Part shown: piece by piece, positions 8,674 to 16,945 of the stretch
How the letters are laid out: the number at the start of each line of letters is the position of its first letter
Numbering within the stretch: the first letter of the stretch is position 1
Origin: Pedobacter kyonggii
GTDB lineage: Bacteria > Bacteroidota > Bacteroidia > Sphingobacteriales > Sphingobacteriaceae
Length of the DNA: 64,000 bases
Reading direction: 5' to 3'
Assembly: GCF_004310665.1 (NCBI RefSeq)
Contig: NZ_SIXF01000001.1
Span: forward strand, 1-64,000
Notes under the pieces: generated by a model
Told to the model about the DNA's origin: nothing
The model's database searches: none
What the model saw: only the letters and a program-made list of their open reading frames with translations
Program-made: the position numbers and the translations under genes

Positions 8674-10263
8674 ATGATAAATAAAAACAACAGGAACAGT
8701 CGGGATGACAAGTCCAAACCAGGCAGTCGGAAAACAGAAGGCAGAAGTAGTTCGGCCGGGTCTGACAGAAGAAGATCAGACGACAAAGACAGCAAATTCA
8801 AAAAATCATCCGATTCAAAAGATGGCTTCAAATCTAGAAGCTCAGAGGGTAAAGATTTCAAATCAAAATCTTTCGGAGACAAAAAAGACTTCAGACCAAG
8901 AACAGGAGACCGTAATTTTAAATCGAAAGACGGAGAATCAACAGGTTTTAAATTTGGAGACCGCGAGTTTAAATCAAAAGATAACAACTCAAAATCAGAA
9001 GACCGCAGCTTCAAACCTAGAGAAGGTGGATCGAGAGATTACAAACCTAGAACTGGAGACAGAGATTTTAAACCAAGAGAAGGTGGATCGAGAGATTATA
9101 AGCCAAGAACAGGAGACCGCGATTTCAAATCTAAGGATGGAGATTCGAGAGATTTTAAACCGAGAACTGGCGAACGTGACTTTAAACCTAGAGAAGGCGG
9201 ATCAAGAGACTACAAACCAAGAACAGGCGACCGTGACTTTAAACCTAGAGAAGGCGGATCAAGAGACTACAAACCAAGAACAGGCGACCGTGATTTCAAG
9301 TCGAAAGATGGCGGAACAAGAGATTTCAAACCGAGAGAAGGTGGCTATAAAGATTACAAATCAAGAGGCAAATCTGATGATTTCAAGCCAAGTGCTGGAA
9401 GTTCAAGAGATGTAAAGCCTAGAGAACCGAAGGAAGGCGATACCCGTCCGTTTAGAAAACGCGAGGATGCACAGCCAAGAGATACAGAATTTAACCGCCC
9501 AGAGCGAACTGTAATTGCCCAAGGCCGCAAAACAAATGAAGAGAAAGGCTTAATTCGCCTTAACAGGTATATTTCAAATGCAGGTATCTGCTCCCGCCGT
9601 AAGGCTGATGAGCTGATTGCTGCCGGCATTATTACCGTAAACGGAGAAGCAATTACCGAATTAGGGCATAAAGTTGATCCAGCGAAAGATTTGGTACGTT
9701 ATAACGGCGAACTATTGAAACGCGAGAAAAAAGTTTACGTTTTATTAAACAAACCAAAAGATTACATCACCACTACCGACGATCCACAAGAACGCCGTAC
9801 GGTAATGCAATTGGTTGACAAAGCGAGCCGTGAGCGTATTTACCCAGTTGGTCGTTTAGACCGTAATACAACAGGCTTATTGCTGATGACAAACGATGGT
9901 GATTTAGCAGATAAATTATCGCATCCTAAAAACGGTATCACCAAAATTTACAATATTGAGCTGGATAAAGCTTTATCACAGGGCGATTTAAACAAAATTG
10001 CTTTTGGTTTAGAGCTGGAAGACGGATTGATTAAACCGGATAACATTTCTTACGTTGCAGGTGGAACCAAAAAAGAAATCGGCATCCAGATCCATAGCGG
10101 TAAAAACAGAATTGTTCGCCGTATTTTCGAACACCTGGGTTACAATGTAGAAAAATTAGACCGTGTAGTATATGGTAATCTGACTAAGAAAGATCTGCCT
10201 CGTGGTAGATGGCGCTATCTTGAAGATCATGAATTGATCCAGATTAAACATCTGATAAAATAA
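8674..10263 (+). CDS. rluB: RsuA/RluB-type rRNA pseudouridine synthase with long repetitive N-terminal tail
   Basis: The C-terminal part (about residues 285-529) is a normal RsuA/RluB/E/F-family enzyme. It has an S4 RNA-binding domain (RLNRYISNAGICSRRKADEL) and the catalytic motif GRLDRNTTGLLLMTNDGDL, whose aspartate isomerises uridine. The first roughly 285 residues are low complexity, rich in K, R, D, G and F, and made largely of 19-residue units of the type SRDYKPRTGDRDFKPREGG. Part is encoded by a nearly exact 57-bp tandem duplication (9184-9297). The tail is probably disordered and may bind RNA. Related Bacteroidota enzymes carry similar tails of variable length. The exact rRNA target is not determined; rluB is the best guess. 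Confidence 0.9.
   Translation: MINKNNRNSRDDKSKPGSRKTEGRSSSAGSDRRRSDDKDSKFKKSSDSKDGFKSRSSEGKDFKSKSFGDKKDFRPRTGDRNFKSKDGESTGFKFGDREFKSKDNNSKSEDRSFKPREGGSRDYKPRTGDRDFKPREGGSRDYKPRTGDRDFKSKDGDSRDFKPRTGERDFKPREGGSRDYKPRTGDRDFKPREGGSRDYKPRTGDRDFKSKDGGTRDFKPREGGYKDYKSRGKSDDFKPSAGSSRDVKPREPKEGDTRPFRKREDAQPRDTEFNRPERTVIAQGRKTNEEKGLIRLNRYISNAGICSRRKADELIAAGIITVNGEAITELGHKVDPAKDLVRYNGELLKREKKVYVLLNKPKDYITTTDDPQERRTVMQLVDKASRERIYPVGRLDRNTTGLLLMTNDGDLADKLSHPKNGITKIYNIELDKALSQGDLNKIAFGLELEDGLIKPDNISYVAGGTKKEIGIQIHSGKNRIVRRIFEHLGYNVEKLDRVVYGNLTKKDLPRGRWRYLEDHELIQIKHLIK
9184..9297 (+). repeat. 57-bp tandem repeat within the pseudouridine synthase gene
   Basis: The segments 9184-9240 and 9241-9297 are almost identical over 57 bases, differing only in the last six. 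They encode 19-residue units beginning KPREGGSRDYKPRTGD. More diverged units surround them from about 9010 to 9360. Confidence 0.92.
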
Positions 10264-10270
10264 TATATAA

Positions 10271-10296
10271 AAAGGCAACCAATGGTTGCCTTTTTT
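10271..10296 (+). terminator. Rho-independent terminator of rluB
   Basis: AAGGCAACC/GGTTGCCTT stem followed by TTTTTT, starting 8 nt after the stop codon. Confidence 0.92.
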
Positions 10297-10315
10297 GTTG
10301 AATATAACAGAGGTT

Positions 10316-10450
10316 GACATTCTGAACGCAATGAAGAATCCTTAGTCAATGGAAGCCTAATGTCCAACTTCTGTCGACAAAAAACATCAATGCATTCATC
10401 AACCGTCTGCACAAATCAAAAACAGATTCTTCACTGCATTCAGAATGACA
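10316..10450. repeat. Inverted pair of short intergenic repeats
   Basis: CATTCTGAACGCAATGAAGAATC at 10318-10340 is answered in reverse by GATTCTTCACTGCATTCAGAATG at about 10426-10448. This gives a roughly 23-bp imperfect inverted repeat around an 85-nt interior. No coding potential. Confidence 0.6.
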
Positions 10451-10507
10451 GTTATATCTTTTACATTAAAATTTTCCCATATTTGTTAAAATCAATATTC
10501 GTTTTTC

Positions 10508-11617
10508 ATGAAAAAAATTAGTTCAGTATTTATACTTTCTATATTATCAACGCTAACATTTGCGCAAAAAACCAATTACAACCTCATTGTTGGCACCTAT
10601 ACCGCACCCGGAAAAAGCGAAGGAATCTATACTTACAACTTTAATACTTCAACCGCAGCTACAATGGTAAAAAGCATCACAAAAAACACGGCCAACCCGA
10701 GTTATCTGGCCGTTTCTCCTGATCAGAAATTTATTTATGTGGTTAATGAAACCGGAGCAACCAGCACAGTCAGCGCTTTTAAATACAACGCAACAACTGG
10801 TGCATTAACTTTTTTAAATAAGGTAGACAGCCACGGTGCCGATCCTTGTTTTATTACCGTTGATGCCAAAAATGTTATTGTTGCGAATTATAGCGGAGGC
10901 AGTTTAGCGGTATTCGCACGCAAGGCTGATGGCGCCTTAACAGAAGCTTTACAAACAATCAAACATACCGGAAAAAGCATCGATCCTAAGGGCAGGCAAG
11001 AAAGCGCACATGTACACATGGTTAAATTTACCCCAGATTACAAATATTTAATTGTTAATGATCTGGGTGAAGATCAAACTTATATTTACAACTACAACCC
11101 TACCTCAAAAGAAAAAATATTAACCGTTAAGTCCGTAATTAAGACCACTGCAGGCACTGGCCCCAGGCACATCACTTTTAGTCCAAATGGAAAATCCGCC
11201 TATTTAGCGCACGAATTTAATGGCAGTATAACGGTTTTCGCCTATTCGAATGGAAGTTTAACCAAAATTCAGGAAATTGGTACTACGCCGATAGATTTTA
11301 CTGGAAAAATTGATGGTGCCGATATCCATGTTTCAGCCGATGGAAAATTCCTTTACGAAACCAACCGTGGTGATGCTAATAGCATTTCTGCCTTTTCCAT
11401 TCTGCCGACCGGAAAATTGAAATTTATCGAAACAGTAAGCACACTCGGCAAAGGACCAAGAAACTTCACGATTGATCCGACTGGAAAATTTCTATTGATC
11501 GGCCATCAATACACCAACAACATCGTTATTTTTAACCGGAATAAAACTACTGGCAAATTAACCGATAGCGGTAAACGCATTGATGTTGGCGCACCAGTTT
11601 GTTTAGTTTTTAATTAA
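10508..11617 (+). CDS. Exported lactonase family beta-propeller (6-phosphogluconolactonase-like)
   Basis: A 369-residue protein with a clear signal peptide (MKKISSVFILSILSTLTFAQ) followed by a seven-bladed propeller of the lactonase family, PF10282 type. Typical blocks are NPSYLAVSPDQKFIYVVNE, GADPCFITVD, SAHVHMVKFTPDYKYLIV, GTGPRHITFSPNGK, GADIHVSADGKFLY and GPRNFTIDPTGKFLLIGHQ. Cytoplasmic members are 6-phosphogluconolactonase (YbhE/Pgl). Export makes a role in the pentose phosphate pathway doubtful, so the substrate is open. It stands just before the AHSA1-type gene, separated by 18 nt, and may be cotranscribed with it. Confidence 0.88.
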   Translation: MKKISSVFILSILSTLTFAQKTNYNLIVGTYTAPGKSEGIYTYNFNTSTAATMVKSITKNTANPSYLAVSPDQKFIYVVNETGATSTVSAFKYNATTGALTFLNKVDSHGADPCFITVDAKNVIVANYSGGSLAVFARKADGALTEALQTIKHTGKSIDPKGRQESAHVHMVKFTPDYKYLIVNDLGEDQTYIYNYNPTSKEKILTVKSVIKTTAGTGPRHITFSPNGKSAYLAHEFNGSITVFAYSNGSLTKIQEIGTTPIDFTGKIDGADIHVSADGKFLYETNRGDANSISAFSILPTGKLKFIETVSTLGKGPRNFTIDPTGKFLLIGHQYTNNIVIFNRNKTTGKLTDSGKRIDVGAPVCLVFN

Positions 11618-11635
11618 TCACCTAAAATTAAGCCA

Positions 11636-12130
11636 ATGGAAAACTTCGATTGGACCAAATTCACCATCAAGATTGCTGTTAAAGCAAAACTTGAGGACAT
11701 GTACAATGCCTGGACAAAAGCCAGTGAAATCGAAAAATGGTTTTTAAGTGAGGCAGAATTTTCTGACGAGAATAACATATTACTCAACAAAACGCAAAAC
11801 GTACTGAAAGGAGACAGATACAAATGGATCTGGTATCTGTATGATGATATTGAAAATGGAAGCATAACCGAAGCCAATGGCAAAGATGAGCTTCAGTTTA
11901 CTTTTGCAGGCGAATGTTTGGTCGATATTAAGCTCAGAGAAGAGTTTGAATATGTAATTGTGGAGCTGACCCAAAAAAACATTCCCTTGGATGACAATGC
12001 CAAAAGAAATATTCGCTTAGGTTGTCATAACGGTTGGAGTTTTTATTTGGTTAATCTAAAATCTGTTTACGAAGGTGGCTTGGACTTAAGGAATAAGGAC
12101 AACCGCTTTAAGCCCATGTTGAATAATTGA
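11636..12130 (+). CDS. AHSA1/START-like SRPBCC domain protein
   Basis: A 164-residue single-domain protein. FTIKIAVKAKLEDMYNAWTKASEIEKWFL is the usual N-terminal strand and helix of Aha1-C/SRPBCC proteins, and the C-terminal helix includes NGWSFYLVNLKSVYEGGLDLR. These proteins form a hydrophobic ligand pocket; the ligand is unknown. The gene is 18 nt downstream of the lactonase-like gene and is followed directly by the dioxygenase fragment, so the three may form a transcription unit. Confidence 0.82.
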   Translation: MENFDWTKFTIKIAVKAKLEDMYNAWTKASEIEKWFLSEAEFSDENNILLNKTQNVLKGDRYKWIWYLYDDIENGSITEANGKDELQFTFAGECLVDIKLREEFEYVIVELTQKNIPLDDNAKRNIRLGCHNGWSFYLVNLKSVYEGGLDLRNKDNRFKPMLNN

Positions 12131-12134
12131 GGTG

Positions 12135-12855
12135 ATGGATTTAGTGGTTAAGGAAAGAGAAATTCAGGAATTAGGATTTTCGGTGCTAGATAATGTATTT
12201 ACAGACCAGGAAGTTGAAGATATTCTCGCAGCGATTAACAGGACAGATTCTACAAAAGAAACTTTTAGAAAATCGGAAGATCTTTTTGCCATACGTCAGT
12301 TTTTAAAAGAAGTTCCAGAAACAATCCATCTTATTTTCAATCACAAACTCAAACATATCGTAAAAGAGGTTTTTGGCGAAGATTATTTTCTTGTCAAATC
12401 GATCTATTTCGACAAACCCGAGACTTCAAATTGGTTTGTTTCCTATCATCAGGATTTAACGATTTCAGTTAACCAGAAAGTGGAAATAGCTGGTTTTGGG
12501 CCTTACACGAATAAACATAATCAGTTTGCTGTTCCACCACCACTTAATATCCTCGAAAAATAATTTTACCATCCGCATTCATCTCGACGATACCACCGAG
12601 GAGAACGGGGCATTAAAAGTAATTGCCAATTCACACAGCAAAGGCATTTACCGCCCCGAAACCATAAACTGGAACATAGAAAAAGAAATAAGTTGCAACA
12701 TAAAAAGAGGTGGTGTGATGATTATGAAACCACTGCTGCTCCATAGTTCGAGCAGAACAAGCAACAATAAAAAAAGAAGGGTAATTCATTTAGAGTTTAG
12801 CAACAAAATATTGCCAAAGGAATTAAAGTGGTCTGAATATTTGAGTTTTGAATAG
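12135..12855 (+). pseudogene. Phytanoyl-CoA dioxygenase (PhyH) family gene broken by a frameshift
   Basis: The first frame runs to a TAA at 12561 and the second continues to 12855. Joined, they give one Fe(II)/2-oxoglutarate dioxygenase of about 240 residues. The first part carries the HxD iron motif (SYHQDLTISV). The second carries IRIHLDDTTEENGALKVI, the distal histidine LLLHSSSR and the 2OG-binding arginine region KKRRVIHLEF. Removing one A from the A5 run at 12556-12560 restores the frame as LNILENNFTIRIHLDD. Both halves look well conserved, so this is either a recent mutation or a homopolymer sequencing error. Confidence 0.85.
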
Positions 12856-12934
12856 CGAAGTAATTGAATATTGCAGTTTATTAACAACACGATATAATAT
12901 ATTGAGCAAGTTCAGCAGGCGGAAATCTTAAACG

Positions 12935-13015
12935 CGATCCGTCACCCTGAATTCATTTCAGGGTCTATTAATAAAAATTAGCATGATAGATACTGAAACA
13001 AGTTCAGTATGACGA
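12935..13015. repeat. Paired short palindromes of the CCCTGAA...TTCAGGG type
   Basis: CACCCTGAATTCATTTCAGGGT and ATACTGAAACAAGTTCAGTAT are two hairpins in tandem. They are the same type as 2801-2819. They lie between the dioxygenase fragment and the J-domain gene and have no coding potential. Confidence 0.55.
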
Positions 13016-13020
13016 CCCGT

Positions 13021-13056
13021 AAAAACAAAATGGCCCCGATTTTCATTGGGGCCATT
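13021..13056 (-). terminator. Terminator of the J-domain gene
   Basis: AATGGCCCC/GGGGCCATT stem, followed on the minus strand by TTTTGTTTTT. It lies 22 nt beyond the stop codon at 13078. Confidence 0.88.
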
Positions 13057-13077
13057 CAAATATTATACTATCGCTTA

Positions 13078-13524
13078 TTATGCCGGTTCTGCAACTCTGG
13101 CTATATTGCGATAAGGGAATTCATTAAAGATATGTCTGCGGGCAAAACGACCTGGAGAATCGGCGTTAACCAATTTCACATAGATGGCTTTTGGCACATC
13201 GAAATATTCGTAAGCACTTCCATCAAAAAACTGGATATTTAAAACCTGTTGCTTGTATTCGAAATCCTGAATATTCGATAATGTTGTAGTTTGCGTGTAC
13301 GTTTCGATATTCTGTTCGCGTGTTTCTGGCGCAATACTTACCAAGAAATGGTAAGCTTCGATAATTTCTTTACTTCTAGCTTCTGCATCTAATTTCTCTT
13401 CTTCCTGCTGAAATTTATCAGGGTGACAATCTTTCATCAATGTACGGTACACAGATTTAAGCTCTTTTAACTCAGCATTTTTATCTACGCTCAAAAGCTT
13501 TCTGTAATCAACTATTTTCTTCAT
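13078..13524 (-). CDS. J-domain plus KTSC-domain protein
   Basis: A 148-residue protein with an N-terminal J-domain (about 1-65) including the HPD tripeptide in LMKDCHPDKFQ, which stimulates Hsp70 ATPase. The C-terminal KTSC-like domain (about 90-145) includes FDGSAYEYFDVPKAIYVKL and SPGRFARRHI. It lacks the Gly/Phe and zinc regions of full DnaJ, so it is a specialised cochaperone. I start at the ATG giving MKKIVDYRKLL because the longer frame from 13599 adds an implausible basic extension and the J-domain normally begins at the N-terminus. The J/KTSC combination is found in Bacteroidota; its client is unknown. Confidence 0.82.
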   Translation of the reverse strand: MKKIVDYRKLLSVDKNAELKELKSVYRTLMKDCHPDKFQQEEEKLDAEARSKEIIEAYHFLVSIAPETREQNIETYTQTTTLSNIQDFEYKQQVLNIQFFDGSAYEYFDVPKAIYVKLVNADSPGRFARRHIFNEFPYRNIARVAEPA

Positions 13525-13711
13525 TTGGGATAACCTCTTTTTTAATTTTGTCGAAATGATTTTAGGAATCTTTATCTGCAAAACCGTTTCAAGCCGCAAA
13601 GATACGATTTATAATCATTTGATTTTGAGAAAGTTTACTTTTATTAAATATTGCTAATATGAATCATCAACTAACGAGTTCTTCTGTATCTTACTTAAGT
13701 TTTTAACAACA

Positions 13712-13742
13712 GATGCACACAGATGATAAGTCTGTGTGCATC
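13712..13742. repeat. Perfect 12-bp hairpin downstream of bshA
   Basis: GATGCACACAGA and TCTGTGTGCATC flank a 7-nt loop. The position is 40 nt past the bshA stop on the minus strand, but no T-run follows on either strand, so it is a repeat or a weak terminator. Confidence 0.6.
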
Positions 13743-13781
13743 CTTATATCTGTGGTTAAATATAACGTGAGACTTAATTTG

Positions 13782-14924
13782 TTAATATTTAGGCTGTAAT
13801 GAGTTTTCGATTACTTCCTTATAATAATTAACATAAACAGGCAGGATCTTTTTCAGGTCAAAATCCTGTGCCCTTGCAAAAGCATTTTCTTTGAAACGGT
13901 TCAGGGTTTCATCATCTTTTAATATTTCAATAGCATGGGCTGCCATCGCATCTACATCTCCAACATTGCTCATGTAGCCACAAAATCCGTCAACGTTCAG
14001 TTCGGGCAAACCACCCGCATTTGTAGTAATTGCCGGCACTTTACAAGCCATTGCCTCTAACGCAGCCAAACCGAAGCTTTCAGATTCTGATGGCATTAAG
14101 AAAAGATCTGAAACCGACAAAATTTCTTCTACTGCATCTTGCTTACCTAAAAACCTTACATTTTCGCAAATATTCAACGATCTGCAAAGCTGCTCATCGT
14201 AAGCACGCTCAGGCCCATCGCCTACCATTAAGAGTTTTGACGGAATAACCGCTTGTACTTTTTCGAAAATCCTAATTACATCAGCAGTACGTTTTACTTT
14301 CCTGAAATTACTGGTGTGGATTAAAATCCTTTCGTTATTTGGCGCGATTGCTTTTTTGAAGTGACCTTTTGCCTGCAAACTAAAACGCGAAAAATCTATA
14401 AAATTTGGGATTACCTTAATTTCTTTCGTAATCTCGAAGTGGTTATAGGTATCTTCTTTTAAATCCTCCGACACTGTAGTTACACCATCGCTTTGATTAA
14501 TAGAAAAGGTAACCACGGGTTTGTAGGTTGGATCTTTACCCACCAAAGTTATATCGGTACCGTGCAAAGTAGTTACCACAGGGATGTGGATACCATAACT
14601 TGCCAAAATCTGCTTGGCCATAAAAGCAGCAGAAGCATGTGGAATGGCATAATGAACGTGTAATACATCCAATTGTTCAAAACGGACAACATCTACCAGT
14701 TTGCTGGCCAGAGCCGATTCGTAAGGAGCATAATCAAAAAGTGGATAATCTCTTACCGAAACCTCGTGATAAAACAGGTTGGCAGAAAAGAAATCGAGCC
14801 TTGCGGGCTGACTATAAGTAATAAAGTGAACCTGATGTCCCTCGTTAGCAAGTGCTTTACCAAGTTCTGTTGCAACTACTCCACTACCGCCAAAAGTGGG
14901 GTAGCAAACAATTCCTATCTTCAT
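13782..14924 (-). CDS. bshA: N-acetyl-alpha-D-glucosaminyl L-malate synthase (bacillithiol biosynthesis)
   Basis: A GT4-family glycosyltransferase of 380 residues that joins GlcNAc from UDP-GlcNAc to L-malate, the first step to bacillithiol. The N-terminus MKIGIVCYPTFGGSGVVATELG is characteristic of BshA. Supporting blocks are HVHYAIPHA, VTTLHGTDITLVG, the donor-site EX7E region SESESFGLAALEAMACKVP, and GGLPE. Length matches the family. A TACATTTG box lies about 25 nt upstream of the ATG on the minus strand (14947-14954). The other bsh genes are not in the window, as is common in Bacteroidota. Confidence 0.95.
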   Translation of the reverse strand: MKIGIVCYPTFGGSGVVATELGKALANEGHQVHFITYSQPARLDFFSANLFYHEVSVRDYPLFDYAPYESALASKLVDVVRFEQLDVLHVHYAIPHASAAFMAKQILASYGIHIPVVTTLHGTDITLVGKDPTYKPVVTFSINQSDGVTTVSEDLKEDTYNHFEITKEIKVIPNFIDFSRFSLQAKGHFKKAIAPNNERILIHTSNFRKVKRTADVIRIFEKVQAVIPSKLLMVGDGPERAYDEQLCRSLNICENVRFLGKQDAVEEILSVSDLFLMPSESESFGLAALEAMACKVPAITTNAGGLPELNVDGFCGYMSNVGDVDAMAAHAIEILKDDETLNRFKENAFARAQDFDLKKILPVYVNYYKEVIENSLQPKY

Positions 14925-15059
14925 TGTACATGTATTGTTGTTATCGCAAATGTACCCGATTTTAATCTATAATGCGTGTCGCCTTATTGCAATAAAAAAG
15001 ACGAGATATTGAGTAGAGATTTTATACGAGATTGGAAAAAAATTATTGCACTCAAATTA

Positions 15060-15548
15060 TTATTTGAGATTTCGCATTTCTTCTTTTATTACAAGGAAAA
15101 GTTCGTTAGGCCTTTGGGTACCAATAAAATATTCCAAGCCATCACGATCGGTTAAAACAACCGCATCTTTACCCGATGAATAAAAACGGATCGTACCTTT
15201 TGTATGCAGATTGTAAACCGGATTATTGAAAAAATAACGGCTATAAGTTGCTTTACGAACATCAACAATACTGTTCAGATCAATCTTAACACGTTTGGTT
15301 GTCCAAAGACCATCCAAAATCATGCTGCCATTATCTACCACAATTTTGTACTGGATAAGGAAAAGCAAAAGCATAGAAACACCGATAATCCCGAAGCCTA
15401 CAACGAGGAACAAGTCTTGTGTATTGTCACGATCGCGCTCATAAACGTAGGCTGCAAAACAGAACGCAGCCATAATAAGCCTAATGAAAATACGGACATA
15501 ATCACGGCCGATGTACTGTTTTTCGATATAGGCGTATTTGCTTTCCAC
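15060..15548 (-). CDS. Conserved two-helix membrane protein, PH-like fold possible
   Basis: A 162-residue protein I cannot assign. Two hydrophobic helices occur at about residues 17-37 (FIRLIMAAFCFAAYVY) and 47-66 (DLFLVVGFGIIGVSMLLLFL). They are followed by a soluble beta-rich part (KIVVDNGSMILDGLWTTKRVKIDL) with alternating strands that resembles bacterial PH-type domains. Its start codon directly abuts the tilS stop, so the two are probably cotranscribed. No direct functional link to tRNA lysidine formation is known. Confidence 0.7.
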   Translation of the reverse strand: MESKYAYIEKQYIGRDYVRIFIRLIMAAFCFAAYVYERDRDNTQDLFLVVGFGIIGVSMLLLFLIQYKIVVDNGSMILDGLWTTKRVKIDLNSIVDVRKATYSRYFFNNPVYNLHTKGTIRFYSSGKDAVVLTDRDGLEYFIGTQRPNELFLVIKEEMRNLK

Positions 15549-16880
15549 TTATTTAATTTTGAGTTCGAATATAGCAACTTTTTTTGTTGCTGTAGTTAAT
15601 TTATATCGGTTATCCTGCCGCATACCTGCAATCCAAACAATTTCACCATTTCCGTTAACCAAAATCGGTGTAACGCTTTTCAAATGTAGGGGAACTTTCT
15701 CATCAATAAAATAATCGCTAACTTTTTTGGGATTGCGCATACCCAATGGAATAAATTTATCTCCATTTTGCCAATTCCTCAACACCAAAGGGAAAATTAA
15801 TTTATCAGCGTTTACAAACGCTTTATTCGAATTAATTTCGAATTTCACTTCATCTGTAAACCTCAACGAAATTTCATCATTAGCAAAAGCAATTTTTTCT
15901 GTTGTTGGGTGGATAAACTGATTAGCGGTAACCGATGTATTTTTTTCAACAATAACCAGATCATTTCTATTAATAATGGCCTGATGCGTGGAGCTAAAAA
16001 AGTGTGTACCACTTAAAGCCCTTAAACCGTCTAAAATTTCCTGCACTACACTTTCGCCAAAATTAAAAGGCTTAAGTAACTCGTAAAGCAAGAGCTTTTG
16101 CGGATTTAATTTCGAAACCTCCGCCAAAGGGATATAAATGCCATCATTCCTTTTATTTAAGATTTTATTTACAAGTTTCTGAACCTGGATATTCAAAAAA
16201 GCCTCCAATTCAGCAAAGCGTGAGACATTTTCGGCAAATGTTTTTTCGAGGTTAGGGTTAATTTCCTGCAGATGCGGCACTACCTGCAGTCTGATTTTAT
16301 TCCGTATATAATTTGTACTTGCGTTCGAGCTATCTTCTACAAAATCGATGTTATTAGTCCTTACGATTTCATCAATCTGCTGTCGGTTTAAAAATAATAA
16401 GGGTCTGATCAGTAAATCACGTTTAGGTAAAATACCATGCAATCCACTTATGCCTGTGCCGCGGGTAAGGTTAATGATTACCGTTTCTACCGCATCGTTC
16501 TGGTGTTGGGCCAGGGCTATATAATCGTAACCTTCTTTACGCCTAATTTCTTCAAACCAGTTATAGCGCAGATCGCGCGCAGCCATCTGGGTAGAAATTT
16601 TATTTTCGGTCGCATATTTTTTGGTGTTAAAATGCGTTACATAAAAAGGTAATCCTAAATTTTTAGCCAATAGCGCAACAAAACTTTCATCACGTTGTGC
16701 CTCATCAGCCCGTAAATTAAAATTACAATGTGCCACACCAATATCAACGCCTATTGCTTTAAACAAATGCAACATTAATACCGAATCTTTTCCCCCACTT
16801 ACGGCCAAAAGGATCTTGTTAGCCCGAACAAACAGCTGTTGCTGTTCAATAAAATCCTGAAATTGTTTTACGGGTAACAT
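15549..16880 (-). CDS. tilS: tRNA(Ile)-lysidine synthase
   Basis: Converts the wobble cytidine of tRNA-Ile(CAU) to lysidine so that it decodes AUA. The 443-residue protein has the PP-loop ATP motif SGGKDS near residues 29-34, GVAHCNFNLRADE, and ALAQHQNDAVETVIINLTRGTG, the standard TilS N-terminal signature. The C-terminal TilS domain includes LVLRNWQNGDKFIPLGM. The length is normal. It is divergently transcribed from the OstA-like gene, and a perfect 16-bp palindrome lies in the 65-nt gap. Confidence 0.95.
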   Translation of the reverse strand: MLPVKQFQDFIEQQQLFVRANKILLAVSGGKDSVLMLHLFKAIGVDIGVAHCNFNLRADEAQRDESFVALLAKNLGLPFYVTHFNTKKYATENKISTQMAARDLRYNWFEEIRRKEGYDYIALAQHQNDAVETVIINLTRGTGISGLHGILPKRDLLIRPLLFLNRQQIDEIVRTNNIDFVEDSSNASTNYIRNKIRLQVVPHLQEINPNLEKTFAENVSRFAELEAFLNIQVQKLVNKILNKRNDGIYIPLAEVSKLNPQKLLLYELLKPFNFGESVVQEILDGLRALSGTHFFSSTHQAIINRNDLVIVEKNTSVTANQFIHPTTEKIAFANDEISLRFTDEVKFEINSNKAFVNADKLIFPLVLRNWQNGDKFIPLGMRNPKKVSDYFIDEKVPLHLKSVTPILVNGNGEIVWIAGMRQDNRYKLTTATKKVAIFELKIK

Positions 16881-16909
16881 CCATCAAAAATATTTAATTT
16901 TAATTGGTA

Positions 16910-16925
16910 TTCCGAACGTTCGGAA
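16910..16925. promoter_or_regulatory. Perfect 16-bp palindrome in a divergent promoter region (candidate operator)
   Basis: TTCCGAACGTTCGGAA is fully self-complementary and sits between tilS and the OstA-like gene, 9 nt before a TAACTTTG box. Position and symmetry suit a dimeric repressor site. No regulator gene is adjacent, so the binder is unknown. Confidence 0.45.
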
Positions 16926-16933
16926 CAAAAAAC

Positions 16934-16941
16934 TAACTTTG
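16934..16941 (+). promoter_or_regulatory. TAnnTTTG -7 element directly before the OstA-like gene
   Basis: TAACTTTG ends 4 nt before the proposed GTG start at 16946. If active, transcription would begin at about the start codon, giving a leaderless or nearly leaderless mRNA. No good -33 box is seen at the right distance; a weak TTGG lies at 16905. Confidence 0.45.
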
Positions 16942-16945
16942 TAGT

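Noticed and set aside
8705-9415. Open frame of 236 codons overlapping the repetitive part of the pseudouridine synthase gene on the same strand
   Set aside because: It exists only because the 57-bp repeat has a period divisible by three and low stop content; it shows no domain and ends where the repeats end.
12132-12855. Programmed frameshift in the PhyH gene
   Set aside because: There is no heptameric slippery sequence or downstream stimulatory structure visible; a plain A-run indel is simpler.
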